Below, piece by piece: positions 23,022-34,860 of a stretch of DNA of 64,000 nt. The stretch is from Adiantum capillus-veneris (lineage: Eukaryota > Streptophyta > Polypodiopsida > Polypodiales > Pteridaceae), in NCBI GenBank assembly GCA_014529385.2, contig CM043943.1, positions 100,940,355 through 101,004,354 on the forward strand. Reading direction: 5' to 3'. Below the pieces are notes generated by a model that did not search any database, had not been told where the DNA came from, and was given only the letters and a program-made list of their open reading frames with translations. Both the position numbers and the translations under genes were made by a program. Every line of letters begins with the position of its first letter. Within the stretch, counting starts at the first letter, position 1.

Positions 23022-23195
23022 CGACATCCACCCCCTCTAAACCTAGACATCCTCCGGTTGGTGCCAACCGGTCTTCAATCTTGTTTTTTCATAAGCACTT
23101 TAAGCTCTTTACCATCAATCTCACGTAATTGGTAAGTACATGCAAAACAACATAAGGTCTAAACCCTCTCACCAATGGTCTAGCTTAATCATTTG
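23022..23195 (-). pseudogene. 3' end of a Ty3 pol and polypurine tract, relative of the 6-16 kb element
   Basis: 23025-23055 repeats the priming tract seen at 8012-8045 (ccaccccctctaaacct.....cctccgg). Just beyond it, minus-strand frames read RPYVVLHV near 23155 and REIDGKELKVL near 23115, which match the integrase tail GPYVVKHV and SELDGTEVKI of the element at 6-16 kb. A frameshift separates the two pieces. Only this tail is preserved; sequence from about 23020 leftwards may be its LTR. Confidence 0.7.
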
Positions 23196-23199
23196 GTAA

Positions 23200-25250
23200 C
23201 TGCTCATCACAAATCTTTGAACCACATTTGCCGTATCTCGAACTTACTCAATTATGAAAAACCTTGTATAGTGAAACTGGACAAACTCAAGTATGCTCCA
23301 ATTAATTATTCACACGTCTTAACCACCAAGCTTGATTCAGAGAACTTCGTTAAGCTCAAATTCGCTTTAGCCTGTTTGCACACGGAATGGTCATCAAGTC
23401 TTTCTATTTAGTAACCGCCCAAATACTTTAATTCTCCAAAGAAGGAAAATAAAAGCTAGCCATGTAAGCCTCCTGGTCATATAACCAAAACTCTTTCCCA
23501 CATAGCATAAATCCAGAAAAGAAAAACCTACTACTAAGCAATCTACTACACGAAATAACAATTGCATTCCCTTGAAACCTCGGTCTGCACTTTATTATCC
23601 ACCAGGGTTCCAAACCATATACATCAACCGGCTTAGCCTAGGTGCACCATGATAGCCTCCTTGATCGAATGGTACCATCCTGCCATATAAAATATGTATC
23701 ACATACCCACATAACTGCATACATTCATAGGTAATACGCTTTGCACTTAGCTCAAAATATTGCATCAAAGCGCTAAGCATATCTATCAATGATGTAAATC
23801 TCAATAGTGGGAAGATAGAGATGCACAATACCGCACATTTGATCAATAATCATTTTGCAAAGAAAAACGAAGCACATAATAGCTGAATTTGATAGCATGG
23901 ATAAGAATCGATGCTCGATTGCCAAGGCGGGCCGTTAACGATACTGTTAGTTGGATCAAATGAAAATTAAGGAGTTTAAGCTCCCTTTACAAGAGTTTAA
24001 CTAAGTTAAATTAGCATAAACTCTATTGAGCGCTCGATAATCATGGAGCTCTCAATTTCGATAGTGGAGCTCTCCTCCTCTGTTGCAATTGCCAAAGAGA
24101 GTTCTCTTCTCTTGCTCTCACCCTTCTTCCACTTCTTTCTCTCTGATGTCTCTCAAGAAGTCTCTTCACTTCCCTTTTTTCTCTGTGATTGCAAAAAACA
24201 AAAGTCCCCAATTTCTGAAATTTTTTCCCTATATGGGTGTGTGAGCCCCCGACTATCTTTATCGAAGTCCCACTTGCTCCACTTTCTGCATGTGACTGTT
24301 CACTTTCTATTTTCGGCCAACTTGGATCCCAACGCACGCATGAGCATTTCCTTTCTCTATTGGACCACCGACGACTCCATCGGTGCTTCCCAACTTACCA
24401 CCCTTCAAAAGAAATGTACCCTTTCGAGTGTATGGGAACATCCATGGCCACATCCATGGCCACATCACCACTGCCGTATAGCTCTTGCTCGATTTCTACC
24501 AGCCGTTGCCAACCGACACAAAACCCCACCATTACCGCCCCGTAGTGCCAAGTGAACCAACCTTCTGTCGCGAGCCATCACCGGCAACGCGTTGCTACAA
24601 CGTCGTAGCCATGGCCATGCAAGGAAGCTCTCTCTCCTCCACTTTGATACCCCAAGTGAACCAGGTTCCGGACTCAACTTCCAAATCTAATGCTCAAGCC
24701 GCAAGTTCAAGTTGAAAGCCCTCACCCCGGAATTCAATCCGGTGTGGATCCCGACACTTCTGTCGACTTTGCCGAGCCCTCCAATCCTTGCCGTCCAAAT
24801 TGGAAAAATCCATCTGGCACTTCACCATTGGTAACTGACGCCAACTTTAACTCGCAATAATTTTGCCGACCCGGCCTCCGATTGACAATCCGAAAAGACC
24901 AACGTACTCCTCAAGATGAGCATTTCAATTCTAATCTATAAACTTCCATTTCTGACCTCTTATAAAACATCCACTTTCAACATAAGAAACATAGTTCTTC
25001 GGCCTTTAAAGTCGCATCTAGCATACATTTAGGAAACCATGTCTGTTATCGAGCTTTGGTCACTGCTCCATAAACGTATAAGCTTCAAATAGCTGATTTT
25101 ATTTGCATCCCTTTGCTCTTTTTCCCATCATGAAAGCGGAGCGGCACGACAACGAAAAGTACCCACAAGGGTGGGCTATTAATGCCCATCCCAACACCCA
25201 AGATTATCAACAACTATGTCAAGACAGGGAGAGTTCCCACCAAGGTTTGC
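23200..25250. other. No clear gene; GC-richer LTR-like stretch at 24.0-24.9 kb
   Basis: 24040-24900 has higher GC, CT-rich runs (cttctctctgatgtctctcaag) and several overlapping frames on both strands, up to 170 codons at 24043-24555. None has a motif I recognise, and the frames are low-complexity serine/leucine-rich. The composition would suit the LTR of the element whose tail lies at 23.0-23.2 kb, but I found no second copy. Confidence 0.25.
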
Positions 25251-25258
25251 AATAACCA

Positions 25259-25600
25259 CAACGCCAAGAGAGGTGAAATCTCAAAAGTTCAACAAGGGAT
25301 GGTTTTTGTGTCTAATCAAGCCATGGTTCTTGTGCACATGTTGATTCCTAGTAGCACAGCCAATGTCGGCCCCACCAAGACAACACTAGTGGGGAAGCCG
25401 TAGTATTCGCCTCTACTATGCATGATGGAGGTGATGGTTATATTGACTTGCAAATGACTACCATGAGTCCATACCTTGCAATTTCATTTACAAGTGGTAT
25501 AATTTCCAAAATGTATAGCGTAAGTTTGTCTTCTAAGATGCATGGTTATAAAATTGGTGACTTTGATAGGGTGTAAAGTGAAGTCGAAGAGCTATCTAGT
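25259..25600 (+). repeat. Dispersed direct repeat, copy 2
   Basis: Copy of 22341-22712 lacking about 27 bp after 'atggttt' and differing near 25495. Confidence 0.85.
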
Positions 25601-25972
25601 AACTATCTGTAACAATACAAATGAGCGATGTTATACAAAGGAGGCCGACAAAAATTGACAAGAAGAAGATCCCTGACATTAACACAACACATGCCGCCAT
25701 GGAAATGGTGACTTGCAGGCAATGGATCCCTCACACAATTACAATGCTACTTATCGTTAAACCCTCCCTCACACAATTGCGTCGAAAACCAACCACTTAA
25801 GCTTTAATACTCATGCCCAGTGTTAACGACGTGATGTGATGCTTCTCTTTGCTGTGTAAGGATCAAGGGGCCACACAAAATGGCACGAAGCAAAGCGGGC
25901 AAGTGCTGCCGCTACTAGGCACAAACCTAGGGCAGCCGCCCGATCTGACCTTCACAAAAATGATAAAGCTGA

Positions 25973-26454
25973 AGCTATGCCTGAGGTTTTACGACCTCTT
26001 ACTTAGACACCCTCCGCTTGCTGCGCAAAAGCAGGGTTGATCAGCTCAGTTTCAAGGGCACTTTGACGTAGAGACCCACGACAGGCCGGGTCAGGCTTGA
26101 CCTCAGCGCACCGTTACATCACAGCCCACCACACTCTCAATAAAAGCATAGGGCGCAAAGCCCTTCTTAAACCTCAAGACTCTCATATGCAGGCCTAAAA
26201 TGTGGGATCGAGCCAGTCATCTGAGACGGAAAATGCCACATTTTAGAAGGTAAATTATTGTGCACATTTCACGTTTTTACTTGCAAACATATCTTTTCCC
26301 AAGCCGTGCCGCTTGGTGAAGCCTCGACCCAACTTAAGCGCCTCGTGATTAAACGACACTCCAAATAAACTTATTGGCAAATTTTACTAGAGCACCCCTC
26401 AAAGGAGAAGGGAGGGAGGCAAATGGTTGAAATTGACCCCTCTTTTAGAAGACA
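25973..26454 (+). repeat. First half of a macro-repeat unit, split by the Helitron
   Basis: From 'gcctgaggttttacgacctc' to 'ttttagaagaca' it matches 36333-36886 and 37850-38370. The unit is cut at 26454/26455 and its second half continues at 31092. Confidence 0.85.
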
Positions 26455-26463
26455 CTAGTATGT

Positions 26464-26484
26464 GACCCGCGCGTTGCTGCGGTC
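26464..26484 (-). terminator. Helitron 3' terminal hairpin
   Basis: gacccgc (26464-26470) pairs with gcggtc (26479-26484) with one bulged C and an 8-nt loop, 9 nt inside the CTAG terminus. Such hairpins act as the rolling-circle stop signal in Helitrons. Confidence 0.75.
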
Positions 26485-26811
26485 ATAAAATTTTGAAATA
26501 AGAGTCGCAAAATTGTGGGTTCTCCAAGGGCTTTGTGGTTCTAAAAGCAAAGGCAAGGCCCCATGGCCTAAGTGTCCCTAACATTGTGGATTAGTAACAA
26601 CTATAGAAACCGACTTTAGGACATGGTCACAGGAAGCTCAATTTTAAGTAAGTTGGGCGGATAACTAAGCCTCTTGAGTGAAGCATCTCAGTTCTACTAT
26701 GCCAAGGCTCTTGTAAGTATGCCAAAATTGGCATAGTTGCAAAGGCCTATCACTTGTACCTTTTTTATTGTTGCTTTTTTTAAGCTTGCGCATGTTGACG
26801 ACGTTGTTTGC

Positions 26812-26816
<5 letters not shown>

Positions 26817-26858
<42 letters not shown>
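26817..26858 (+). repeat. (AG)n microsatellite
   Basis: 21 uninterrupted AG units within the Helitron. Confidence 0.97.
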
Positions 26859-26860
<2 letters not shown>

Positions 26861-27198
26861 GGTTACACAGCCATGGCAGCTGTTGCAGCACATGTAGAGC
26901 AAACGTTTTGTCGTGAGGCACATCCAAGGCCAACTAATGGCTCATGGTTGGAGCTCAACCGCCAAGTGGCAGCAGTGCAGGTTCAACTTTGGCTCACTCT
27001 TTTTGTGCAACCATGGAGTAGGCTTAGTTATCATCGACTTTCTCAAAATAATGCATAGTAGGTACAATTATCAAATATTGATAAATGTGCCTCACTTTAC
27101 CACCACCTTAAAGGTGTGGATTGCTCTAGGTAATGTTGCTTATATAGTGTGTACAATGAGGTTGGACCAGCCATGGAGTGTATTGTATGTTGACCGCA

Positions 27199-27202
<4 letters not shown>

Positions 27203-27272
<70 letters not shown>

Positions 27273-27273
27273 G
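27203..27273 (+). repeat. Compound (GT)n(GA)n microsatellite
   Basis: GT to 27250, then GA to 27273. The flanking motif 'gagagag..atagcaaataacaaattatga' recurs at 27273, 27310 and 27368. Confidence 0.97.
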
Positions 27274-27422
27274 TAGCAAATAACAAATTATGAGAGTTTA
27301 AATCTCTATGAGAGAAAGAATAGCAAATAACAAATTATGAACATTACTGTAAATCTCTTTGAGAGAGAGAATAGAAATAACAAATAATGAGCATTATTTG
27401 TTATCTCTTTGAGAGAGACAAT

Positions 27423-27426
<4 letters not shown>

Positions 27427-27494
<68 letters not shown>
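27427..27494 (+). repeat. Compound (TC)n(AC)n microsatellite
   Basis: The complement of the (GT)n(GA)n compound 150 bp upstream, so the two form an inverted pair. Confidence 0.97.
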
Positions 27495-27496
<2 letters not shown>

Positions 27497-29086
27497 CAAA
27501 AGTGTTGTAGTGATTGCTTTAATGTGAGCACCGTGCTTGGCATGGGCGGTCACCACATTTTTTATAAAGGGGCCATGTTTTGGTATCCAAGTATGCTTTT
27601 GATGGTGTGTATCATATCAATGCCAAGGGGCTAATGCATGCTATTTCCCTATGCTCTCACTTTACACCATTGCAATAAGCTCAATGCAATGGGTATTGCA
27701 AAAAAAAGAAAAACATGTCTCCGTATTTTTATAAGAACCACTATGAAACTTGTCAACTATGTTGTTCAATAGTGAAGAAAGAAGATGTGCAAGAGAAAAT
27801 GGTATTTTTAGAGGGTTGCATGCTCTTACTATATTGTCAATATCTATGAATAGCATATTGTTTTATATGATTCATATCTCAATGGTAGAGTTTAGTGTTC
27901 AACTCTTTTTTTAGGCATGCAATAAGTCACACCTATGATCCTTCGTGAAACATCTAGATCCCAAGTTCCCTCCAACTTATTTGATTCACGCATGTTATTG
28001 CAATGCCAAGAATATTCTAAAGCTTCCTCGCACTATGTACATCTTGATCTCAATATAGTAGCTTTGATAAGCAACAAACACAAACTTTATCAGTTTGCCA
28101 CCATTTCTCCTTTTTGAATTTGTCTTTGTTGCCACCATCCATTTGATGGATTGTACTCAACCTTTATGGCTATATAAACATGCACATCCACACTTCTCTA
28201 CAGTTAAGTCCATTTTGATTATAAATTAAACTATCACAAACCTACTTTGCTATATGTTTTCCCTCTTATGCTTGCATCAAAATGCATTGGCCTCACTATT
28301 GGCTTGAATATGTCACCATGCCTCACATGGACCCCTTACATATTTTCATAACTGGTAGTGACATGCTTCTTATTATTTCACATATTTACATAGTGCCATA
28401 TGAGGGATCTTTCTGGTTAGCTCCCTACCTTACCTAATACCCTATCCCTTTTACTCAGTTCCCTTTTATACATACACGATCTTACTATTATCTTTGAGTT
28501 ATCTTCCCCTTTCTTGAGAAAGTACCTATGTGTAGGCACCAAACTTGGTTTTTCACTTAAATATTGAGCTCATAGTCCTTAGTTTGTAAACAATTCCAAG
28601 TTCTTCAAAAGACACCTCACATCCCAACATAGTCTAAACTTGCTCTTCATTACATGAGCTTTTTCTTTTAGGGCTTTCTAAACCCACAGGGCCTGATCTT
28701 TCTATCGTGGTAACACATAGACACTTGCCTATCTTGCTTCCACTTCTAAGCAAGTGTCTATTTGCTTGGAAAGGTAGCATAAATGGTTTAATTTTTCCTT
28801 GCGAGCTAAGTAGTTCCCACAATATTACTATATTTCAAAACCTTGAGCTTATGCATTCCAATGAAAGATATGTTGTGATTGTGTAGGAAGGACCTCCTCC
28901 ATTCCTAACGTCCATTGTGTAGCTGAGCAAGGTGCAAGAAGAGCAGCCACCGATGACACCACTTGTGTGGCAGGAAGTTGAGAAATGAAAGGCTGAAAAG
29001 CATAGTCGCAAGGCCAATCTTGTCGCATGCAGAGGAGAAGCGCTGAAAGGGAACTAACACAGCTGCCATGGGGGCTGTATGCAAGT

Positions 29087-29087
<1 letters not shown>

Positions 29088-29171
<84 letters not shown>
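29088..29171 (+). repeat. Compound (CT)n(CA)n microsatellite
   Basis: About 52 bp of CT followed by about 32 bp of AC. Open frames on both strands here are only low-complexity translations of the tract. Confidence 0.97.
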
Positions 29172-29176
<5 letters not shown>

Positions 29177-29377
29177 GAGAGCTGTGGACATCGAGTTGGG
29201 ACCAAGAGCCCTAGACTTGTGGCATTGTAAGTGTAGCTTCTCTCGCAAGCCAATTTGCCAACCTCATGCTCGCTAACCAATAGTAGCATGGGAATAGCGG
29301 AGACATCCATCTCGATTGTCGATGCCTGTGAGGTTCTACATTCCTGGAAAAAGTGGTGCTTCACCCACGCGCGCATG

Positions 29378-29381
<4 letters not shown>

Positions 29382-29429
<48 letters not shown>
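29382..29429 (+). repeat. (AG)n microsatellite
   Basis: About 24 AG units; (CT)n tracts follow at 29585-29620 and 30010-30050. Confidence 0.97.
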
Positions 29430-29430
<1 letters not shown>

Positions 29431-29580
29431 ACGTTTTGATGTGTGGAAGGGTTTAGTGCTCGATGATTTCTCCAGCTCAATAAAGAAGTAGTATAGATAT
29501 ATAAGTATTAAATTTGAGAGTTGGAGTTTCTTTATGGCCTTAGAGTAACACTTTAAGTGACACATGGATGACTCTAGGGC

Positions 29581-29621
<41 letters not shown>

Positions 29622-30004
29622 AAAGACACAATGCAAGGGTGTAGCAGCTTTTCAATAGGTGTGCTTGGGGTGGTGAGAGAGTGATCATGGATGTACTGGG
29701 TACTCAACTTTTCTACGTCTATCATGCTCTTCTATTTTGGGACTATTTGAGATTCCCAATGTTTGCAATAAGCCAGGTTTAGTGTATTTTTGCTATAAAA
29801 ATTATAAATTTTTGGCTGGATTTCATGCTTGCCAATGAAGAAAATTGACAAAATTTTGCAAGTTTTAGTGTCAATACGATATTTTTCAAATTTCAACCTA
29901 AAATTCAAAAGCTTGCTTTATTGTGTAGTTTTTTATTTTAAGATTTCTTTGATTAGAATTTTTTTTTTGGACAGGCCCTATTCGAGAAACCCTCCTCCTC
30001 CCCC

Positions 30005-30053
<49 letters not shown>

Positions 30054-30892
30054 CACTAATGTTGTCCCACATAAGGTGTAGGTAGCACCAATCGAGTCCG
30101 AGATCATTCGACTCTGACCCTTTGTGCAAAGCTGCAACATGCAATGTGCACATTCTTGGGGCTAGAAGGAAAACTATACATAAAGGTGCCAAGTGAGAGA
30201 TTTTAGCTCAACATTATACAATGTGTAAAATCTTTGAGAGTTCTACATTTTTGGAAGTTCAAGAATAAATTTGAAGGCTAGAAAGGAAAAGGGAGTTCTT
30301 TATGCTCCGCACAATCTAGCCCCGGCATATCCCAATGGGATCGACATTGGGGGCCATTCGGACCGTCGAATTCAGCTTGTCAAGTAAATTTATGGCAAAA
30401 AAGTAAATTTGGGCCAGCAAGTAAATTTAAGCTAGTCAAGATTGTCTCGCACCTTACACATCAAAGCCACGACCTATCCTATTCAAGGCATGGGCTCTAA
30501 TCACCACGCTCACATGTTTTCACTGAAGATCATGGTACTCCTATGCATTACATTGTAAATGCAGACTGATTCGTAAATTTGGGTGTCGATTGCATAGTCT
30601 ACAATGCATGCATGTCATAATATGTCACCTCCACCTTGATCTCATTTAACCATGCCCATGCCATATAGTACTCGGCGTTCTTTACGGCCTTCAAAATGCG
30701 AAGTAGAGCCACTAACAAAAGTAATCACCTTTCAAAATTGAAGGCTGGAGTGAAACTCCATTTTCACTCCATGGCCTTGCTAAAGAATTTAATTAATATA
30801 AATATAAATATAGTACTAAGTTTGAGACTTTTTGACAGAACTGAGAATCCAAAGTAAGTCTTTTCATACTAAGTCTTTTCATTTTCTACCAT

Positions 30893-31008
30893 GAGAGTAC
30901 TTGCTACTTACCCTTCACTTTTAAATTTCAAACCAAATGAGTATCAGATAATCACCAGAGTTCTTGCTACTTACCCTTCAATTACATTTCAAACAAAATG
31001 TTTCTTAA
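30893..31008 (+). repeat. Short tandem duplication, ~60-bp unit
   Basis: 'agttcttgctacttacccttca' followed by 'aatttcaaac.aaatg' occurs twice, near 30895 and 30957, close to the Helitron 5' end. Confidence 0.75.
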
Positions 31009-31091
31009 GGTTCTGGAAACGAAGAAGAGAGTGACACATGGATGGCCTCTCCTTCCTTGAAAAATTTAAGCTCAATTATATATAGTATAGA

Positions 31092-31822
31092 TGATGCATC
31101 ACATGACACTAAGCTAGTACCATTTGGGTGCCATCCTGTTTGTGCTTAGCAAGCATTGAGCAAAATAAATCAAGTTCTTAGCCATGGCACAAATATAAAC
31201 CCTACCATATAGCTAAGACTTGGAACTGATCAAAACTAGTTTGAATTCCACAAAAAAATGAACTTGGACGATAATATTTTTTCACAAGAGAAAAAATTGC
31301 CTGCATAGTGCTACTAGTAATAACAATAAAAGCATGCCAAAATGAGCCTAGAGTAAACTCTAAATGCAATGAAGCTCTTCAAGCTCAAAGCATTATGGGA
31401 ACCTGAAAACGCTCACCAATATCAGGGTTCAGGGTTGTTGTAAAGCACACAAAACAAGGAGAGGAAATTTCTCGAGAACATGATTATAAAGCATACACAA
31501 GAATTGTATAATGTATGATGTCTATACACCCTAGAATGATTAATGTACATACCATGCATGTGAAGAAAAAGCTTCTCAATGAGGGAAAAACATGCCATAA
31601 TGGTTACATTGTGTTCACACGTAGCCCTACCAAAATCTAGCAACACTGACCAAACTACATCATATAAAAGGCTTTCTTAATGGCTCTAAAAAAAACAAGG
31701 TGAAGACTTCACGATGGCCTCAAGGAGGCAACATTTTTTGTTGTAATAAATTGAGTGATTGTTAAAACACGCTTGACACGTTAATTTTTCTTATTCGGGA
31801 AAAATGTGTCTCGGCTTAATAT
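31092..31822 (+). repeat. Second half of the Helitron-split macro-repeat unit
   Basis: Runs from 'tgatgcatcacatgacactaagctag' to 'tctcggcttaatattg'. Matches 31943-32785, 36884-37575 and, in part, 35278-35450. The minus frame of about 74 codons in this part recurs in each copy but decays differently, so I do not call it a gene. Confidence 0.85.
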
Positions 31823-33440
31823 TGTGCCCGCCTCGTGATTAAACGACGCTCCAAATAAACTTTTTGGCAAGTTTTACTAGAACACCCCTCAAAAGAGAAG
31901 GGAGAGAGGCAAATGGTTGAAATTGACCCTCTTTTAAAAGACATGATGCATCACATGACCCTAAGCTAGTACCATTTGGGTGCCATCCTGTTTGTGCTTA
32001 GCAAGCATTGAACAAAAAACATCAGAGTTCTTAGTCATGGCACAAATATAAACCCTACGATATAGCCAAGACTTGGAACTGTTTGTGCTTAGCAAGCATT
32101 GAATAGAAAACATCAGTGTTCTTAGTCATGGCACAAATATAAACCCTACGATATAGCCAAGACTTGGAACTGATCAAAACTAGACTGAATTCCACAAAAA
32201 ATAAACATGCACGATAATATTTTTTCACAAAAGAAAATTTTGCCTACATAGTGCTACCAGTAATAACAATAAAAGCATGCCAAAATGAGCCTAGAGCAAC
32301 ATGTAAACGCAATGAAGATCTTTGAGCTCAAAGCATTATGGGAACCTAAAAACGGTCACCAATATCGGGGATCAGGGCTGTTATAAAGCACACAAAACAA
32401 GGAGAGAAAATTTCTCGAGAACATGAGTAAAAAGCATACACAAGAATTATATAATGTATGATGGCTATACACCCTAGAATGATTGATGTACATAACATGC
32501 ATGTGAAGAAAAAGCTTTTCATGAGCTTTGCAATGAGGGAAAAACATGCCATAATGGTTCCATTGTGTTCACATGTAGCACTACCAAAATCTAGCAACAG
32601 CGACGAACTACATCATATAAAAGGCTTTCCTAATGGCTCTAGAAACAACAAGTTGAAGACTAGACGATGGCCTCAAGAAGGCAACATTTTTTGTTGTAAT
32701 AAATTGAGTGATTGTTAAAACACATTTGACACGTTAAATTTTTTTTGTTTGGGAAAAATGTGTCTTGGCTTAATATCATACCGTTTTCAAATCCAAAAAT
32801 GTCGGCTAAGAGCAAGGGGAAAAGGAGAAATTCCGTCCCAAAACAGATAATTTTCTAAAATATCCTCTTGGAAAATTTAAGAGAAATAATTTTGTATGTT
32901 TGAAAAAATGATTTTTCTCGACACTTTAATGGAGGGAGAGAGAGAGAGAGGGGGAGGAAATAAAATCAAGAAGAAAAACACAAATCTAAGGTGCATTTTC
33001 CATCTCTATTTATATGCACACAAAAAGTCTTTTGACTTTTCAACTCCCTCGTCTTCTTATTTCCTAAACTCACCCTTCACTTATGCACTCGAGATATTTT
33101 GAAATGATTATTAATTTTTCAAGATTGGGAGACCTAATCAAGTTAATCTTTTCTTTTTTCCCAAACTCACAATAGTGAGTGTATATACTACAAAACAAAA
33201 AAAAGTAACATTGTAAGCTAAGCTCCTATCAAGCCATGGCACCAACTGTCATTTACAACACAAGGAAGTTGTTACATTGGCTAATGAAGAGTGCCACCTT
33301 GAAACCGAACGACACCAAGGGGACTTAGGTTGACTTGGGGTTGCCATCAAGGAGAGAGCCTTGTCACAACACACCCCTTGACCGCCAGAACCTCTTGTTG
33401 CAACTATCGCTTTTTTCTAGCTATTATTTTTAGCAAACTC
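31823..33440 (+). repeat. Macro-repeat unit 2
   Basis: Starts 'cccgcctcgtgattaaacgac' (first ~360 bp of the unit missing), then the 'gatgcatcacatgac' half, with an internal duplication of about 85 bp (31990-32075 and 32077-32165), then 'gcaaggggaaaaggagaaattccgtccc', a GA tract at 32935 and a block to 'ttttttctagctat'. The last block recurs at 35800-36205. Confidence 0.8.
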
Positions 33441-33708
33441 ACAGTGGTGGTTGAAGAACCTGTAACCTTCACCTAATGACTATGTTAAAAATAGGGTTGC
33501 ATCAAAAAATCATAGCTTGGAGAAGACGAACGAAACTTAAGGAACACAAGAAAGAGTTTTTTACTTTGTGTGCAATGGAAAGCTAGATATCCCTAGAATG
33601 ATGGACGTATATATAGTGCACGCGAGGAAAAACCTCCTAGTGAGGGAAAAAATTCCCTAAGGTCCAAAGTGTGTTTAGACACATCACTACCACATGTATA
33701 TGTTAACA
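33440..33708 (-). mobile_element. Copia 3' LTR, approximate outer end
   Basis: On the minus strand a tract CTAGGTGGGATT precedes TGTTAACATATACATGTGG at 33708, the usual copia layout of polypurine tract then LTR. The outer end lies where the macro-repeat stops matching, near 33430-33480. The LTR has weak resemblance to the 'ccctagaatgat..atg..gtgagg.aaaaa' part of the macro-repeat unit. Confidence 0.55.
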
Positions 33709-34860
33709 AATCCCACCTAGAGTGGTGCGGTGAACCAGAGCTGGCACATAGAGTAAAGAGAAGTGCCATGCCCTGAGGACATGATGAATCCACAAAGGGG
33801 AGTAAGCCCAAATATTTGCGGAAAGCTTCAAGCTTCTTACGAGACAATGCCTTTGTGAAAAGTTCTGCAAGGTTGTCCTTTGATGGCACAGAAGCCAAGC
33901 GGATCTCTCCTACTCAGAGCCTCTCCCTGACATAGTGGTAATGCACCTCAATGTGCTTTGTGTGAGCATGAAAAATTGGGTTCCTCGCAACAGCCAATGT
34001 ACTCTGACTGTCAATGTAGATAGTGTTGGCAGTGTCCTGTCCAACACCAAAATCATCCATAAGACATCTGAGCCATACACACTCAATCCTAGCTGTGAAG
34101 TTTGCCATGTACTCATCCTCACAACTAGAATTGGCCACAATTGGTTGCTTCTTGCTCAACCATGATATACATGAATTGCCAAGCATGAAACAATAATCAC
34201 TTATGGACACTTGCATGTCAAGACAACTAGCTCAGTCTGAGTCCGAAAAAGCATGTAGGGCTAGTAGTCGCAATGATCCCCTGTTGGGATAAAACAAGCC
34301 AAGATATAAAGTGCCACTCAAGTAGCAAAAAATCCTCTTTACAGTCTATCAATGCTTAGACCCTAGGCTATGCATAAATTTGTTGACCTGTGAGACTGCA
34401 AATTGAATATCCCGCCTCGTGTTTCATACATAAATGAGGCATCCAACAGCAGTTTGGTAAACAGTGACATCTGCAAAATCATCAGCATAATGAAGACTCA
34501 ATTTTGAACCTGTTTCCATCGGAGTGGCAATAGGTTTTCAATCCTCGAGTCCAAACTTACATAGCAATGTCTCTATGTAGCTTTTCTGACACAAGACAAT
34601 ACCACCATCACAGTGCTTAAATTGTATACCCAAGTAATGATGCAACAGCCCCAAATCTTTCCTCTTGAAAGTAGCATTCAAATCAGCCTTGAATTCAACA
34701 ATATGTCTCTCATTTGGTCAAGTGATCAGCAAATCATCCACATAAAGAAACACAATAAGAAGTACATCACCCTCATGCTTTACATACAATGTGCTTTTTG
34801 TTGGACTGTTACGAAATCTCATACCAAGCACGAGGAGATTGCTCAACCCATACATTAAGA
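33709..34860 (-). pseudogene. Ty1/copia pol fragment: RT and RNase H
   Basis: Minus-strand frames read, in order: LYV-KHEGDVLLIVFLYVDDLLIT with the copia YVDD box (about 34790-34710), HHYLGIQF, the SYIETLLCKF region, ISWLSKKQPIVANSS and EDEYMANFTARIECVWLR of RNase H (34190-34090), DSQSTLAVARNPIFH, TKHIEVHYHYVRE, then DNLAELFTKALSRKKLEAFR near 33860, the usual copia tail. Stops and at least one frameshift break it: an in-frame stop after DLLIT, and a register change near 33905. The 5' part of the element (gag, protease, integrase) is missing. It lies within a macro-repeat unit. Confidence 0.85.

Larger units (their letters stand above)
26455..31091 (-). mobile_element. Non-autonomous Helitron, 4.64 kb
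   Basis: In element sense (minus) it starts TCTATACTATATATAATTG at 31091 and ends CATACTAG at 26455. A 6-bp stem with one bulge (26464-26470 with 26479-26484) lies 9 nt from the CTAG end. These are the Helitron hallmarks: 5' TC, 3' hairpin, CTRR. Insertion is between A and T without target duplication: the sister units at about 31945, 36884 and 38367 carry the empty site agaca-tgatgcat. No Rep/helicase frame is visible; the interior is rich in (GA)n, (GT)n and (CT)n(CA)n tracts. A second TC end (TCTATACTAC) lies at 29497, so an inner 3.04-kb version is possible. Confidence 0.85.

Noticed and set aside
24043-24555. 170-codon plus frame as a host gene
   Set aside because: Serine/leucine-rich, overlapped by equally long frames in other registers and on the minus strand; no start context or domain.
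22341-25600. 22341-22712 and 25259-25600 as an LTR pair
   Set aside because: Similarity stops at both ends without TG..CA borders, PBS or target duplication; the region between has no coherent element.
28849-29565. 238-codon minus frame across (CT)n(CA)n and (AG)n tracts
   Set aside because: Long only because dinucleotide tracts lack stop codons; no motif outside the low-complexity parts.
31422-31646. 74-codon minus frame recurring near 32346-32597, 35307-35489 and 37159-37387
   Set aside because: It recurs because the macro-repeat recurs; copies differ in start, length and register, so there is no sign of selection on protein.
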